Below, piece after piece: positions 16,861 through 25,744 of a stretch of DNA of 64,000 nt. Every line of letters begins with the position of its first letter. The first letter of the stretch is position 1. The DNA is from DATBAX01 sp963723765 (GTDB lineage Bacteria > Acidobacteriota > Terriglobia > Terriglobales > Acidobacteriaceae): NCBI GenBank assembly GCA_963723765.1, contig CAVRSD010000004.1:246520-310519 (forward strand). Reading direction: 5' to 3'. The notes beneath the pieces are model-generated. The model saw only the letters and a program-made list of their open reading frames with translations, was not told where the DNA came from and did no database searches. A program made the translations under genes and the position numbers.

Positions 16861-17763
16861 GTGAGTGATGCGTTCCTGGCGGTGGTCAATCCGGCGGCAG
16901 GCGGTGGGCGTAGTCAAAAGCTCCTGCAACCGGCACTTGATCGTTTGCGGGCAGGTGGGGTTCGAATCGATGTCGTAGAAACCCAGGCTCCCGGCCAGGC
17001 AGCGGAACTTGCCGGCAATGCTTATGCAAGAGGCTGTCGTCGATTCATTGCTGTCGGCGGTGATGGCACCTCCTACGAAATTGTGAATGGGCTGTTTCCT
17101 CTTGCGGAGAATGGAGAGCGCCCCACACTCGCTTTCCTGCCATTGGGCACAGGCAACTCGTTTCTTCGGGATTTCACCGATCAGGGTGTCGAGTATGCAA
17201 TCGAATCGTTGCTTGCAGGGCGATCGAGACCATGCGATGTGCTGCGCCTCAAGCACAAAGACGGGGTTATCCATTACATCAATCTATTGAGCATAGGCTT
17301 CTCTGCCGACGTCGCGACCTTGCGTGCTCGCTATTTCAACGGGTGGGGAGAACTGGGATATCAATCGTCCATCTTTATTTGTCTGGCGCGGTTTCGCCGG
17401 CGGCCGTTTCCCTTGCGTGTCGATGAGGAAGAAGCGATTGATCGTCGTCCCTGTCTCTTCCTTACTTTCAGCAACAGCAAGTTCACCGGTGGGACGATGA
17501 TGATTGCGCCCCAGGCGGAAGTGAACGATGGACTGATAGAATTCGTTCGCTGGGGGCCGATTGGCCGCGTGGGTCTGATTCGCAACCTGCCAACGCTTTA
17601 TGATGGCACTCATATTGAACACCCGCTGGCGGAACGGCGCGCTGCCAAGCGTATAGAGTTTGTTCTTGATTCCCCGGTTGACGTGATGGTGGATGGAGAA
17701 GTGCTCACCTTGCATTGCCAGGAGCTGGATGTCCTGCCGTCCGCTTTAAATGTGGTGGTATAG
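16861..17763 (+). CDS. Diacylglycerol kinase family lipid kinase
   Basis: A 300-residue soluble lipid kinase of the DagK/YegS/sphingosine-kinase-like family (DAGK_cat). VNPAAGGGRSQKLL at the N-terminus and VGGDGTSYEIVNGLF with PLGTGNSFLRDF are the nucleotide-binding signatures. It transfers phosphate from ATP to a lipid hydroxyl. The GTG start lies 47 bases after the second ligase; the initiation region has only a weak ribosome-binding site. Its place at the end of the acyl-activating genes suggests it phosphorylates their lipid product, but general diacylglycerol recycling is equally possible. Confidence 0.85.
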   Translation: MSDAFLAVVNPAAGGGRSQKLLQPALDRLRAGGVRIDVVETQAPGQAAELAGNAYARGCRRFIAVGGDGTSYEIVNGLFPLAENGERPTLAFLPLGTGNSFLRDFTDQGVEYAIESLLAGRSRPCDVLRLKHKDGVIHYINLLSIGFSADVATLRARYFNGWGELGYQSSIFICLARFRRRPFPLRVDEEEAIDRRPCLFLTFSNSKFTGGTMMIAPQAEVNDGLIEFVRWGPIGRVGLIRNLPTLYDGTHIEHPLAERRAAKRIEFVLDSPVDVMVDGEVLTLHCQELDVLPSALNVVV

Positions 17764-17776
17764 GAAAGCCAGGCGC

Positions 17777-18193
17777 ATGCCCAAAAAAAACAAGCAGCCA
17801 CCGTCGAAAGAACCGGCAAAAGCCGAACAGACGCGCATTATTGCGATCGCGGCGGTCATTGTTCTTGTCTTTGCTTGCGTGTACTACTTCGCACGTGTGA
17901 GGGGGACAACCCGATACGACGCCTTTGCGAAATGCCTGACCGAAAAACAAGTCAAGATGTACGGGCTTTATTGGTGTACGCATTGCGCCGAGCAGAAAGA
18001 AATGTTTGCAGCGTCGTTCAAGCACGTCACCTATATCGAATGCGGAATCAAAGGGTCGAAAGATGAGGAGACGACCTGCAAGGAAGCGGGCGTCAAGAAC
18101 TTTCCGACATGGCAGTTTCCCGATGGATCAAGAAAAGAAGGCACACAGCCGTTGCAAGTCTTAAGTCAGCAATCGGGATGCAGCCTGCCATGA
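17777..18193 (+). CDS. Membrane-anchored thioredoxin-like protein
   Basis: 138 residues from the ATG at 17777 (AGG just upstream). One membrane helix (IIAIAAVIVLVFACVYYF, about residues 18-35) is followed by a short periplasmic thioredoxin-like domain with the redox motif YWCTHC, and a later NFPTW, the cis-Pro region. Additional Cys residues (CGIKG, TTCKEAG, SGCSLP) may form a second disulfide. It is coupled by ATGA overlap to the VKOR gene, which would reoxidise it. Confidence 0.85.
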   Translation: MPKKNKQPPSKEPAKAEQTRIIAIAAVIVLVFACVYYFARVRGTTRYDAFAKCLTEKQVKMYGLYWCTHCAEQKEMFAASFKHVTYIECGIKGSKDEETTCKEAGVKNFPTWQFPDGSRKEGTQPLQVLSQQSGCSLP

Positions 18194-18645
18194 GCTCGAA
18201 AGCCCGCCGCATTTTGTTGCTGATCTCACTGCTGGCGCTTGCCGGGATGGTGATTTCTTCGGTGTCGCTCTATCACCACTACGGCACTTCGAAGTATTCC
18301 TATTGTGATTTTGGAGCGGCTTTCAACTGCGACATGGTCAACCGTAGCATTTACTCGGTCGTCTTAGGGGTTCCGGTGGCCTTGATTGGCGTGCTCGGAT
18401 ACGCCGCGTTATTGATGTTTTCAACCCTGTACCGCACCAAGGCCGAAACTCCCGTCATGCTTTTGCTGGGATCCTTGACCGGGCTGAGTTTCGCTCTTTA
18501 TCTCACATACGTCGAGAAGTTCGTGCTGGCGGTGTGGTGCCTCCTTTGCCTGTCGTCATTGAGCGTGATCTTATCGATTACGGTGTTGGCGTCGTTACTG
18601 GTGGCTGAGTCCATCCGCAACGTGGGTAAAGCTAGCGGGAGTTAA
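18190..18645 (+). CDS. Vitamin K epoxide reductase (VKOR) family protein
   Basis: 151 residues from the ATG overlapping the previous stop. Four membrane helices; loop cysteines in YCDFGAAFNC and the active-site CxxC in WCLLCLSS are the VKOR pattern. Bacterial VKORs oxidise a thioredoxin-like partner and pass electrons to quinone, driving disulfide formation outside the membrane, in place of DsbB. In many bacteria the two domains are fused; here they are separate coupled genes. The 3' end overlaps the convergent glycosyltransferase gene by 14 bases. Confidence 0.9.
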   Translation: MSSKARRILLLISLLALAGMVISSVSLYHHYGTSKYSYCDFGAAFNCDMVNRSIYSVVLGVPVALIGVLGYAALLMFSTLYRTKAETPVMLLLGSLTGLSFALYLTYVEKFVLAVWCLLCLSSLSVILSITVLASLLVAESIRNVGKASGS

Positions 18646-20252
18646 TCGTCGAGATGCACTCATCATCCCAAGCGGGTGCGCGAGACTGGTTCAGGTCCCG
18701 CGCGAGTGTCGAGTCAAGCTGCTGTGGATTCTTCAAATTGTACAAATAAGCTCGTCCACCCTTGGTTCGATATGCGTCTAACCGTGTTCCTGTTGTGTTC
18801 AATTGGTCCACCAGAATATTTTCCTCATTCATTCCGTTGCCGACCAAGATATGGGAGAAAAGTACCCAGGTTCGACCGCCGTTCGTAATTGCAGATAAGT
18901 CTTGCGCATAGCAGGCAGCATCGTCACCACAATCGGCGCCGAACCGTACGTTTCGAGTGGACAATTGATAAAGCTCGGCATAATACGCGAACTGGCATTT
19001 TGATCCGTAAAAAATGTACCAATTGTCTCCCTGCTGTTGGCGGGATAGCACGTAACGGATGGCCGGCTTGAGGTCGCCAAGACGAGGCGGGTGGATGAGA
19101 CTTGCCGACGCCGTCCAGACGGGCTGAGCAAGTAAAAGAGCGATGAGAGCCATGCCCAGCACCGGAGAGTATCGTCGAGAGAGATCGTAGCAGCGAGTCG
19201 CACCCTCAGCCACCGCCATAAGAAGGATTGGAGTGAGAAACAACAGCAACCTTCTTTCCAGCGGGTATTTGCCCAGGCTAGCAGCCAATAAGGTGATAGC
19301 GATGGGAACAGTAAGGAGTGAGAAAACAAGGACTCTTTTGCGCACCAACTGGGCGCATCCGATAATGAAAAGAACGGCACCTAAAATGGGTATGAGGCCT
19401 GCGGGTTCAGCAAATGCGGCGAAGAAGTTGTCAATAAAAAAGGAGATACTTTTTATTGACCATAGCGGATGTGGTGGAAAAGCTCCACGCCAGTAATCTA
19501 ACAGCGATTGGTCTCGGGCAAGGAGACGTAAAGAAAGTAAATAGCAAACCGCAAAACTTGCCCCCCACATAGCGAATACTGGTGCCAGTTGCCCCAAGCG
19601 CCGCCACTCACGTTGTGAAAAGGCGGCAATCGCGAGTACGGCTGCTACTCCAGCGAGGACAAAGCTTGCCGGATGGGAAAACCAGACCGCCGTTGCGCCA
19701 ACCATGCTGCAGCGCAACCAACAATTTTAGCGTTAAGGGCCCGTCCGCTAACCTGGATGCCATCCAAAGCAGGACCAAAGTTACCGCGACATCGCTGGAG
19801 TATTGTTTGACCTCGGAGGAATAATAGACAAGCGCCGGGCAGAGCGCGAACAAGAGGAGCGCAACGGGCACAGCCTTTGGAGACACATATAATCTGGCCA
19901 CGTACCAAAAGAGAAAAAGCGCGGAGATGCCAGCTATGAGTGGAATGATTCGCAACCCCATTTCGCTCTTGCCCGCGAGCACAACCGCCAGCTTCTCGAG
20001 GAGCAGGAATCCGATCGGTGCGCCCTGGTGATATCTCAGCGGCTGGAATGTTTCGCTGAAGGGGTGGTGCAGGATATTCAGCGCCAGTAGAGCTTCGTCA
20101 TACCAGAGAGAACGGTTTATCAGATACTGCGTGACCCGGAGGATCACTCCCAAGATTAGGATCGTTCCAGTCCACCCCGGCCAATTTCCCAGGGAAACAA
20201 GTGAGCTTGTCGCCTGTGCTCTTTCGATATGCGGCTCAAGTTTCCTCGCCAA
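18632..20252 (-). CDS. Membrane glycosyltransferase, PMT/ArnT-like (frameshifted)
   Basis: About 540 residues. The first part has the family motif NRSLWYDEALLAL, an acidic Asp-Glu pair in the first outside loop where polyprenyl-phosphate sugars are used, and several helices. One extra base near 19705 moves the frame: LKLLVALQ continues as MVGATAVWFSHPASF. The rest is helical with a soluble tail (WYIFYGSKCQFAYYAEL). The start is a TTG at 20252 with GGGAG nine bases upstream. It follows a second related membrane protein on the same strand. Probably transfers a sugar from a lipid carrier onto an outside acceptor. Confidence 0.75.
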
Positions 20253-20318
20253 TTTATTGATCTCCCGAAGGTTCGCGCCCGGTTGGCTGCAAATGATGGT
20301 TTTTGGAAGACACCATTT

Positions 20319-22002
20319 TTACTGGGTTGAGGATGCCGGCCCATGATACGGCAAAAGTTTTCGTGGCGATCGGTCTGCGTTCAACAACCAAACCTTCCTG
20401 TCTTTGAAATACGCCAGGAGATCCTGGTTGTCCTCTTCGCCCATGTCACGTGCCCATACCACGCTGGACGCGTCGATGTCCGCCCGGTTATATACCCACT
20501 CGTCGTTCACGTCGTGAGTTGGCTCATAGCGAACAATGACCAGTTGTTTTCCTGGCATACTCTCCAGGTGATGTTGGATTTGCGCCCGATCCAGGTTGCC
20601 GGGCGGCCAGGGTAGCTCGATCCCAGCATGCAGGGGAATTGAAACGACGCGAAAAACAAGAATGGCACAACATGCCAACGGAATGCCCCGCGCTAAAGCT
20701 GAACCAACCGGACGCCCCTTCCATCGCCAGTGGGCCAGATGACGCAGGCTTTGCACCCCGATGAGAAATAAAAGGGACGTCGCGGGCGCCAAATAGTGTG
20801 CCAACAGCCATGTGCCTCCCAGAATCCCGGCCAAAAAAAATCCTCCGGCGAAGAGAGGAAACCGCATCCGGCGATCGCGAAAGAGAGCGGGGAAGGAAAA
20901 AAAATGCAGGCGTGACAATTGGGCCGAAGAAGAAAGCCCACAATACAAAACTGGCCGAACCGATGCGCTTGACCAGGCCTATGGGTGTCCGGGTCTGCTG
21001 ATAGTCCCGCAGTTCTCTTTCGTAGAACTTGCGCATCACGGCGTGCCGGTATGATGGCTCAGGAAGTGGCTGTTTCCATAGAAAAAATGGCGCCGTTCCA
21101 TAAGTTTGGCGATCCACATCGTAGGTCATACGAAAAGCGCTTCCCGTTACCTCATGGTAGTAGTAGCCAGTGCCGACGGCAGCGACCGCTAAAATAATCA
21201 CGATAGGCGCCAGCACTCGAGAAAGCGAAATGCGCCATGGTGGTCGCTTCGGCCCAACCAGCCATACCAGCATCCCCGTAGCTACAGGAATACTGAGAAT
21301 CAATCCCTCATAAGGACGGCTATTGGCCAGGATCGCCAGCCCTACGGCCATCATGACTGCGTCTCGAGTTTTTGGTTTCCGCTTCAAACGTGGGAAGGCT
21401 CCTAGCAGAAGTGCTCCCCCCAGCGCTGCCACCGAGCCGCCCCAATAGCTATTCATCCAATAACTAAGAATGCCAAAACGCAAAACCGCCAGCACAGCGC
21501 CGAGCAGTGCCCACTCCGGCGGCAGCCAGCCTTGCAGCATCCAGCACAGCGCCGCACACATGACCGCAGTGATGACGAGCACACCAATCCATGGATGTCC
21601 CAGAAGTTGCCCCGCAGCGAGCACCAAGCCTTGTGCCGGAGGGTATATGGACATGTACGTGGGATGTTGGATGATGTGGAAGCTCTCGAAGTGTACCCAC
21701 ATGGGGTGGGGCGGATTGGTGAGCCGCCCGTGAGCGAAGGTATCGGCCGCCAGCAGATAACTGAACTCGTCATGGGCTGCGGGTTGAGGAATTCCGAGAA
21801 TCGGGAGGAGCGCGATTCTAAGCAGGAGGACGAACAGTCCCACAAGCACCACGGAGAGTGTTTTCTTGCGTGCGAGCTGCCGAAACCAAAGAGGAAAAAG
21901 GGAAAAAGTCGCGGACGAAGATTTCCTACGCGACCAAAGCAACGCCATCGCGACGACCGCGAGGGCAACGTCCAGTTCGATCACCAGGAGGGCCCAGGTC
22001 AT
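20319..22002 (-). CDS. Membrane glycosyltransferase-like protein (frameshifted)
   Basis: About 560 residues with around ten membrane helices. The first outside loop carries AAHDEFSYLLAADTF, again an Asp-Glu pair like that of GT39/GT83 enzymes, followed by SIYPPAQGL. The frame breaks in a run of eight A (20898-20905, eight T in the coding strand): removing one base joins TPAFF to SFPALFRDRRMRF and restores the C-terminal third. A homopolymer break is typical of a sequencing error. The gene lies 80 bases after the phosphofructokinase gene and 66 bases before the second glycosyltransferase. Sugar and acceptor are unknown. Confidence 0.7.
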
Positions 22003-22082
22003 TGTGAAGGCAAGGACTCAGCAATAAGGAACTTGCTGCATCCAATAGCGCGGCTACATTGCCACGGTTGTCTAGTCCCTAA

Positions 22083-23123
22083 TCAAGCCAGAATACCGGC
22101 CGCAACGTCCATCATTTCCTGGTCCACGGTGCGGTTTTTGGAAAGCGCCTGCGTCAGCGGAATCGAAACCAGTTTATTCCCCTGCAAAGCCGCCATGCAT
22201 CCGAAGTCGCCGCGATGCACCATGTCAATCGCTGCCAACCCATAGCGGGTGGCGAGCACGCGATCAAAGGCGCTGGGCGAGCCGCCGCGTTGGATATGCC
22301 CCAACACTACTGTACGAGTTTCAAAGCCAGTGCGCTTCTCGATTTCTTTGGCTAGAGTATTGCCGATGCCACCGAGGCGTGCATGCCCGAATTCGTCTTT
22401 GCCTAGATCTTGCACAACCAGCGCGCCCTGTTCCGCACCGGCCGCGAACTTGGCGCCCTCAGCCACTACAACGATGCTGAAATAGCGTCCCCGATCGTGC
22501 CTCTGCCGGATGGTGTCCGACACGCGATCGATATCAAAAGGCTGCTCCGGAATGAGGATCACATCTGCGCCGCCTGCCACACCGCTGTGGATAGCGATCC
22601 AGCCGGCATCGCGCCCCATGACTTCCACGACCATCACGCGGTTATGGGCTTCGGCCGTGGTGTGTACGCGGTCGATGGCTTCAGTCGCAATGTTGACCGC
22701 CGTATCGAATCCAAAGGTGTAGTCGGTACCGGCGAGGTCGTTATCGATGGTCTTGGGACAGCCCACCACTTTCACACCTTTTTCGCCCAGCTTCTTAGCA
22801 ACGGACAGAGTGTCATCTCCACCGATTGCAATTAACGCATCGATGCCATTTCTCTTCAGCGTGGCGATGCAGATATCCAGACCGTCGGGCTTTTTGGCAG
22901 GATTGGTCCGCGAAGTACGGAGGATAGTGCCGCCGCGGGGCAGAATTCCAGCCACAGCCTCGAGATCGAGGACGACGCTTTTGTCTTCCATCACGCCGCG
23001 CCAGCCCTCGAGAAATCCCACAAACTCGTCGTCGTAATGGAAACTGCCTTTGCGCACCACGGCGCGGATGACTGCATTTAGTCCGGGGCAATCGCCTCCG
23101 CCGGTCAGAACACCAACTTTCAT
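22083..23123 (-). CDS. Phosphofructokinase, pyrophosphate-type by key residues
   Basis: 346 residues, PfkA superfamily; phosphorylates fructose 6-phosphate in glycolysis. N-terminal GVLTGGGDCPGLNAVIR is the phosphate-donor loop. Two positions that separate donor classes can be read directly: GGDDT (ATP enzymes have GGDGS) and PKTIDND (ATP enzymes have PGTIDND). Asp and Lys there are the known signature of PPi-dependent enzymes, which also run reversibly. VMGRDAGWIA and PEQPFD are conserved substrate regions. The ATG has a clear AAGGAG ribosome-binding site. It is divergent from cstA; the 288-base gap between them shows no firm promoter to me. Confidence 0.9.
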   Translation of the reverse strand: MKVGVLTGGGDCPGLNAVIRAVVRKGSFHYDDEFVGFLEGWRGVMEDKSVVLDLEAVAGILPRGGTILRTSRTNPAKKPDGLDICIATLKRNGIDALIAIGGDDTLSVAKKLGEKGVKVVGCPKTIDNDLAGTDYTFGFDTAVNIATEAIDRVHTTAEAHNRVMVVEVMGRDAGWIAIHSGVAGGADVILIPEQPFDIDRVSDTIRQRHDRGRYFSIVVVAEGAKFAAGAEQGALVVQDLGKDEFGHARLGGIGNTLAKEIEKRTGFETRTVVLGHIQRGGSPSAFDRVLATRYGLAAIDMVHRGDFGCMAALQGNKLVSIPLTQALSKNRTVDQEMMDVAAGILA

Positions 23124-23411
23124 TGCCTGCTCCTTGGGGTCGGTAATAAGTGTGTTGCTTTTGCCGCTCCGGTCTGTCCGGACACCTGAGGGTGCCGGTG
23201 TGGATACCTATCACCTGAGACGGAACAGTAAGATTATCATTAAATCCATGAAGTTCGAGGGAACCGGCTCATCTCATGAATCATGATTCCAGATGCTAAT
23301 GATTAAAAATTTCGATACCGCCCGAGCACCATCGGTGGCGAGAGTTGTTCCGGAGAATTGCGTTCCAGCGCTGAATTGTCCACAATACCCTCTTTCCAGA
23401 AATTGATCCCG

Positions 23412-25448
23412 ATGCCAAAACTGTTGCGCATTCTCATGTGGTTACTGATTGCCCTGACCGGGACGCTGGCCGTGGCCACGATTGCCATCCATCGGGGAGA
23501 GCAGATTAATGCGATGTGGCTGGTAGTGGCCGCTATATGTACCTACGCGATCGGTTACCGGTTTTACAGCAAGTTTATTTCCGCCAAAGTTCTCGCTCTG
23601 GATGCGCAACGTGCGACCCCGGCGGAGCGACTGGAGAATGGCCGCGATTTTGTGCCCACGAATAAGTGGGTGGTCTTTGGGCATCACTTCGCCGCGATCG
23701 CCGGGCCAGGCCCGCTGGTTGGCCCTGTACTGGCCGCACAATTTGGGTATCTTCCAGGAACGCTGTGGATTCTCGCTGGCGCCGTGTTCGGCGGATGTGT
23801 TCAGGATTTTGTGATTCTGCTTTTCTCCGTTCGGCGCGACGGCAAATCTCTTACCGAAATGGCACGCGAAGAAATCGGCCCCGTGGGCGGATTGGTCGCC
23901 TATATCGCCGTTGTCAGTATCATTGTCATCCTGCTTGGCGTTTGTGCCTTAGTGGTGGTCAATGCCTTGAAGGGCAGTCCGTGGGGTACATTCACCATCG
24001 CTATGACGATTCCCATTGCGCTGCTAATGGGCGTTTACCTGCGCCGTTTGCGGCCTGGCAAAGTGCTGGAAACCTCCGTCCTCGGATTTGTTCTGGTGAT
24101 GTTCGCCATCTGGGGCGGGCAATGGGCTTCGCAGACTCCGACGGTCGCTCACTGGTTTACTTTGAGCGCGTCCACGCTGGCGATCGTGATTATTCTTTAC
24201 GGCTTCGCAGCCTCTGCGCTGCCGGTTTGGCTGCTGTTGGCCCCACGCGATTACCTCAGCACCTTCGTCAAGCTGGGAACCATCGGACTGTTGGCTGTGG
24301 GAATCATCGTGCTTCATCCTGCGCTGCACATGCCGGCGCTTACTCGCTTTATCGATGGCTCCGGGCCGGTATTTGCCGGAAATGTTTTCCCCTTCGCGTT
24401 TATCACCATTGCTTGTGGGGCCATCAGTGGGTTCCATTCTCTGATCGCCAGCGGTACGACCCCAAAATTGATTCGGAGTGAGACTGAAATTCGCATGGTG
24501 GGATATGGCGCCATGCTGGCGGAATCCATGGTCGCGATTATGGCAACCATTGCCGCCTGCGTTCTGCAACCGGGAATTTATTTTGCCATCAATAGTCCGG
24601 CAGGAATAGTAGGCCAGGCGCCGGAGGCGGCCGCGGCCACCATCACCAATTGGGGATTTCCGGTTAGCGCTGCAGACATGCACGCGCTAGCCCAGGCTGT
24701 CGGCGAACAGACACTCTACAACCGTACCGGCGGTGCTCCCGCTTTCGCCGTAGGCATGGCACACATTTTTTCCAATAGTCTTGGCGGACAGGCCGTGATG
24801 GCGATCTGGTATCACTTCGCCATCATGTTCGAGGCTCTCTTTATATTGACCGTTCTCGACGCAGGTACCCGTGTCGGCCGATTTATGATTCAAGACGCGC
24901 TAGGCCACGTCTGGAAGCCACTGGGCCGCACCAGTTGGTATCCCTCGATTCTAGCCACCAGCGCGCTGATTGTCGGTGCCTGGGGATACTTCCTGTGGCA
25001 GGGAGTGAAAGATCCGCTGGGTGGCATTAATTCACTGTGGCCGCTGTTTGGGATATCGAACCAGTTGCTCGCAATTGTCGCCTTCTGCGTGGCGACGACC
25101 ATCATCATCAAGATGGGGAAAGCCCGCTACGCCGCAGTCACGTTAACCCCGCTCATCTGGCTGGTTGCGGTAACGTTCACGGCATCCTGGCACAAGATAT
25201 TCGATCCCAGCGTGCGTATCGGGTTTTTGTCACATGCGCGAATGTTGGCGGCGAGCCGCGGGAGCGCCCGCTTAATCTTCAACGACAGGCTCGATGCGGT
25301 GGTGACTGGGGTTTTGATTTTCATGATTGCATTGATATTGATCGAGTCTGCCATCGTATGGATCCAGGTACTCTCCGGCCGCAAGGAAGCCAATGTAAAA
25401 GAGTCACCATTTGTAGCCACACGGTTTGCGGTGGAACAACCAAGATGA
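23412..25448 (+). CDS. cstA: Carbon starvation protein CstA (pyruvate/peptide transporter)
   Basis: About 678 residues with roughly 16 membrane helices. FGHHFAAIAGPGPLVGPVLA and GGCVQDF near the N-terminus and IACGAISGFHSLIASGTTPK in the middle are CstA signatures. The family imports peptides or pyruvate and is induced on carbon limitation. I choose the ATG at 23412 (MPKLLRILMW) because it leads directly into the first helix; an in-frame start at 23358 would add a hydrophilic tail. The stop overlaps the start of a small gene as ATGA. Confidence 0.9.
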   Translation: MPKLLRILMWLLIALTGTLAVATIAIHRGEQINAMWLVVAAICTYAIGYRFYSKFISAKVLALDAQRATPAERLENGRDFVPTNKWVVFGHHFAAIAGPGPLVGPVLAAQFGYLPGTLWILAGAVFGGCVQDFVILLFSVRRDGKSLTEMAREEIGPVGGLVAYIAVVSIIVILLGVCALVVVNALKGSPWGTFTIAMTIPIALLMGVYLRRLRPGKVLETSVLGFVLVMFAIWGGQWASQTPTVAHWFTLSASTLAIVIILYGFAASALPVWLLLAPRDYLSTFVKLGTIGLLAVGIIVLHPALHMPALTRFIDGSGPVFAGNVFPFAFITIACGAISGFHSLIASGTTPKLIRSETEIRMVGYGAMLAESMVAIMATIAACVLQPGIYFAINSPAGIVGQAPEAAAATITNWGFPVSAADMHALAQAVGEQTLYNRTGGAPAFAVGMAHIFSNSLGGQAVMAIWYHFAIMFEALFILTVLDAGTRVGRFMIQDALGHVWKPLGRTSWYPSILATSALIVGAWGYFLWQGVKDPLGGINSLWPLFGISNQLLAIVAFCVATTIIIKMGKARYAAVTLTPLIWLVAVTFTASWHKIFDPSVRIGFLSHARMLAASRGSARLIFNDRLDAVVTGVLIFMIALILIESAIVWIQVLSGRKEANVKESPFVATRFAVEQPR

Positions 25449-25708
25449 AAGAAACAACCACCAAAGCCCACGTCGCGATCACCACGACTCACGTAGGGAC
25501 AGCCGCCTCGGCTGTCCAGGTCGAGCAATGCTCGACTAGGTTTAGGCGTATACGCGTGCTGCTGTTGGCAACTCTCCGCGAGATTTTCGATGAATCCGCC
25601 TACCAGCGTTTTCTGGCTCAGCATCAACTGCAATCTGGACGGGCTGCTTACGCTTTATTCCTTCGCGAACAGGAAATCCGCAAGGCCCGCCAGCCGAAAT
25701 GCTGTTAG
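25445..25708 (+). CDS. Small CC-terminated protein coupled to cstA
   Basis: 87 residues, translationally coupled to cstA by ATGA overlap. The C-terminal part (FDESAYQRFLAQHQLQ, then FLREQEIRKARQPKCC) ends in two Cys, as do small CstA partners such as YbdD and related 'CC-star' proteins. Residues about 17-33 (VGTAASAVQVEQCST) are encoded by a double-hairpin repeat that also occurs in an intergenic gap near 39817-39849, 33 bases identical. The repeat therefore seems to have inserted in frame into the 5' end of the gene. The natural N-terminus was probably shorter. Likely modulates CstA; mechanism unknown. Confidence 0.7.
   Translation: MKETTTKAHVAITTTHVGTAASAVQVEQCSTRFRRIRVLLLATLREIFDESAYQRFLAQHQLQSGRAAYALFLREQEIRKARQPKCC
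25494..25540. repeat. Double-hairpin repeat, family E, inside a coding region
   Basis: GGACAGCCG-CCT-CGGCTGTCC (9-bp stem) is followed by GTCGAGC-AAT-GCTCGAC (7-bp stem). Thirty-three bases (25494-25526) are identical to the reverse complement of 39817-39849; a degraded copy lies near 39335-39385. Confidence 0.85.
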
Positions 25709-25744
25709 CCCCTTTGACGCCGCCCCTACACTTGGGTAGGCTGG

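Noticed and set aside
16950..16975. GGGTTCGAATCG resembling a tRNA T-loop
   Set aside because: It lies inside the lipid kinase coding region with no matching acceptor or anticodon stems.
24024..24683. Minus-strand ORF opposite cstA
   Set aside because: Antisense to conserved membrane helices; composition rich in Arg, Gln and His, typical of a shadow.
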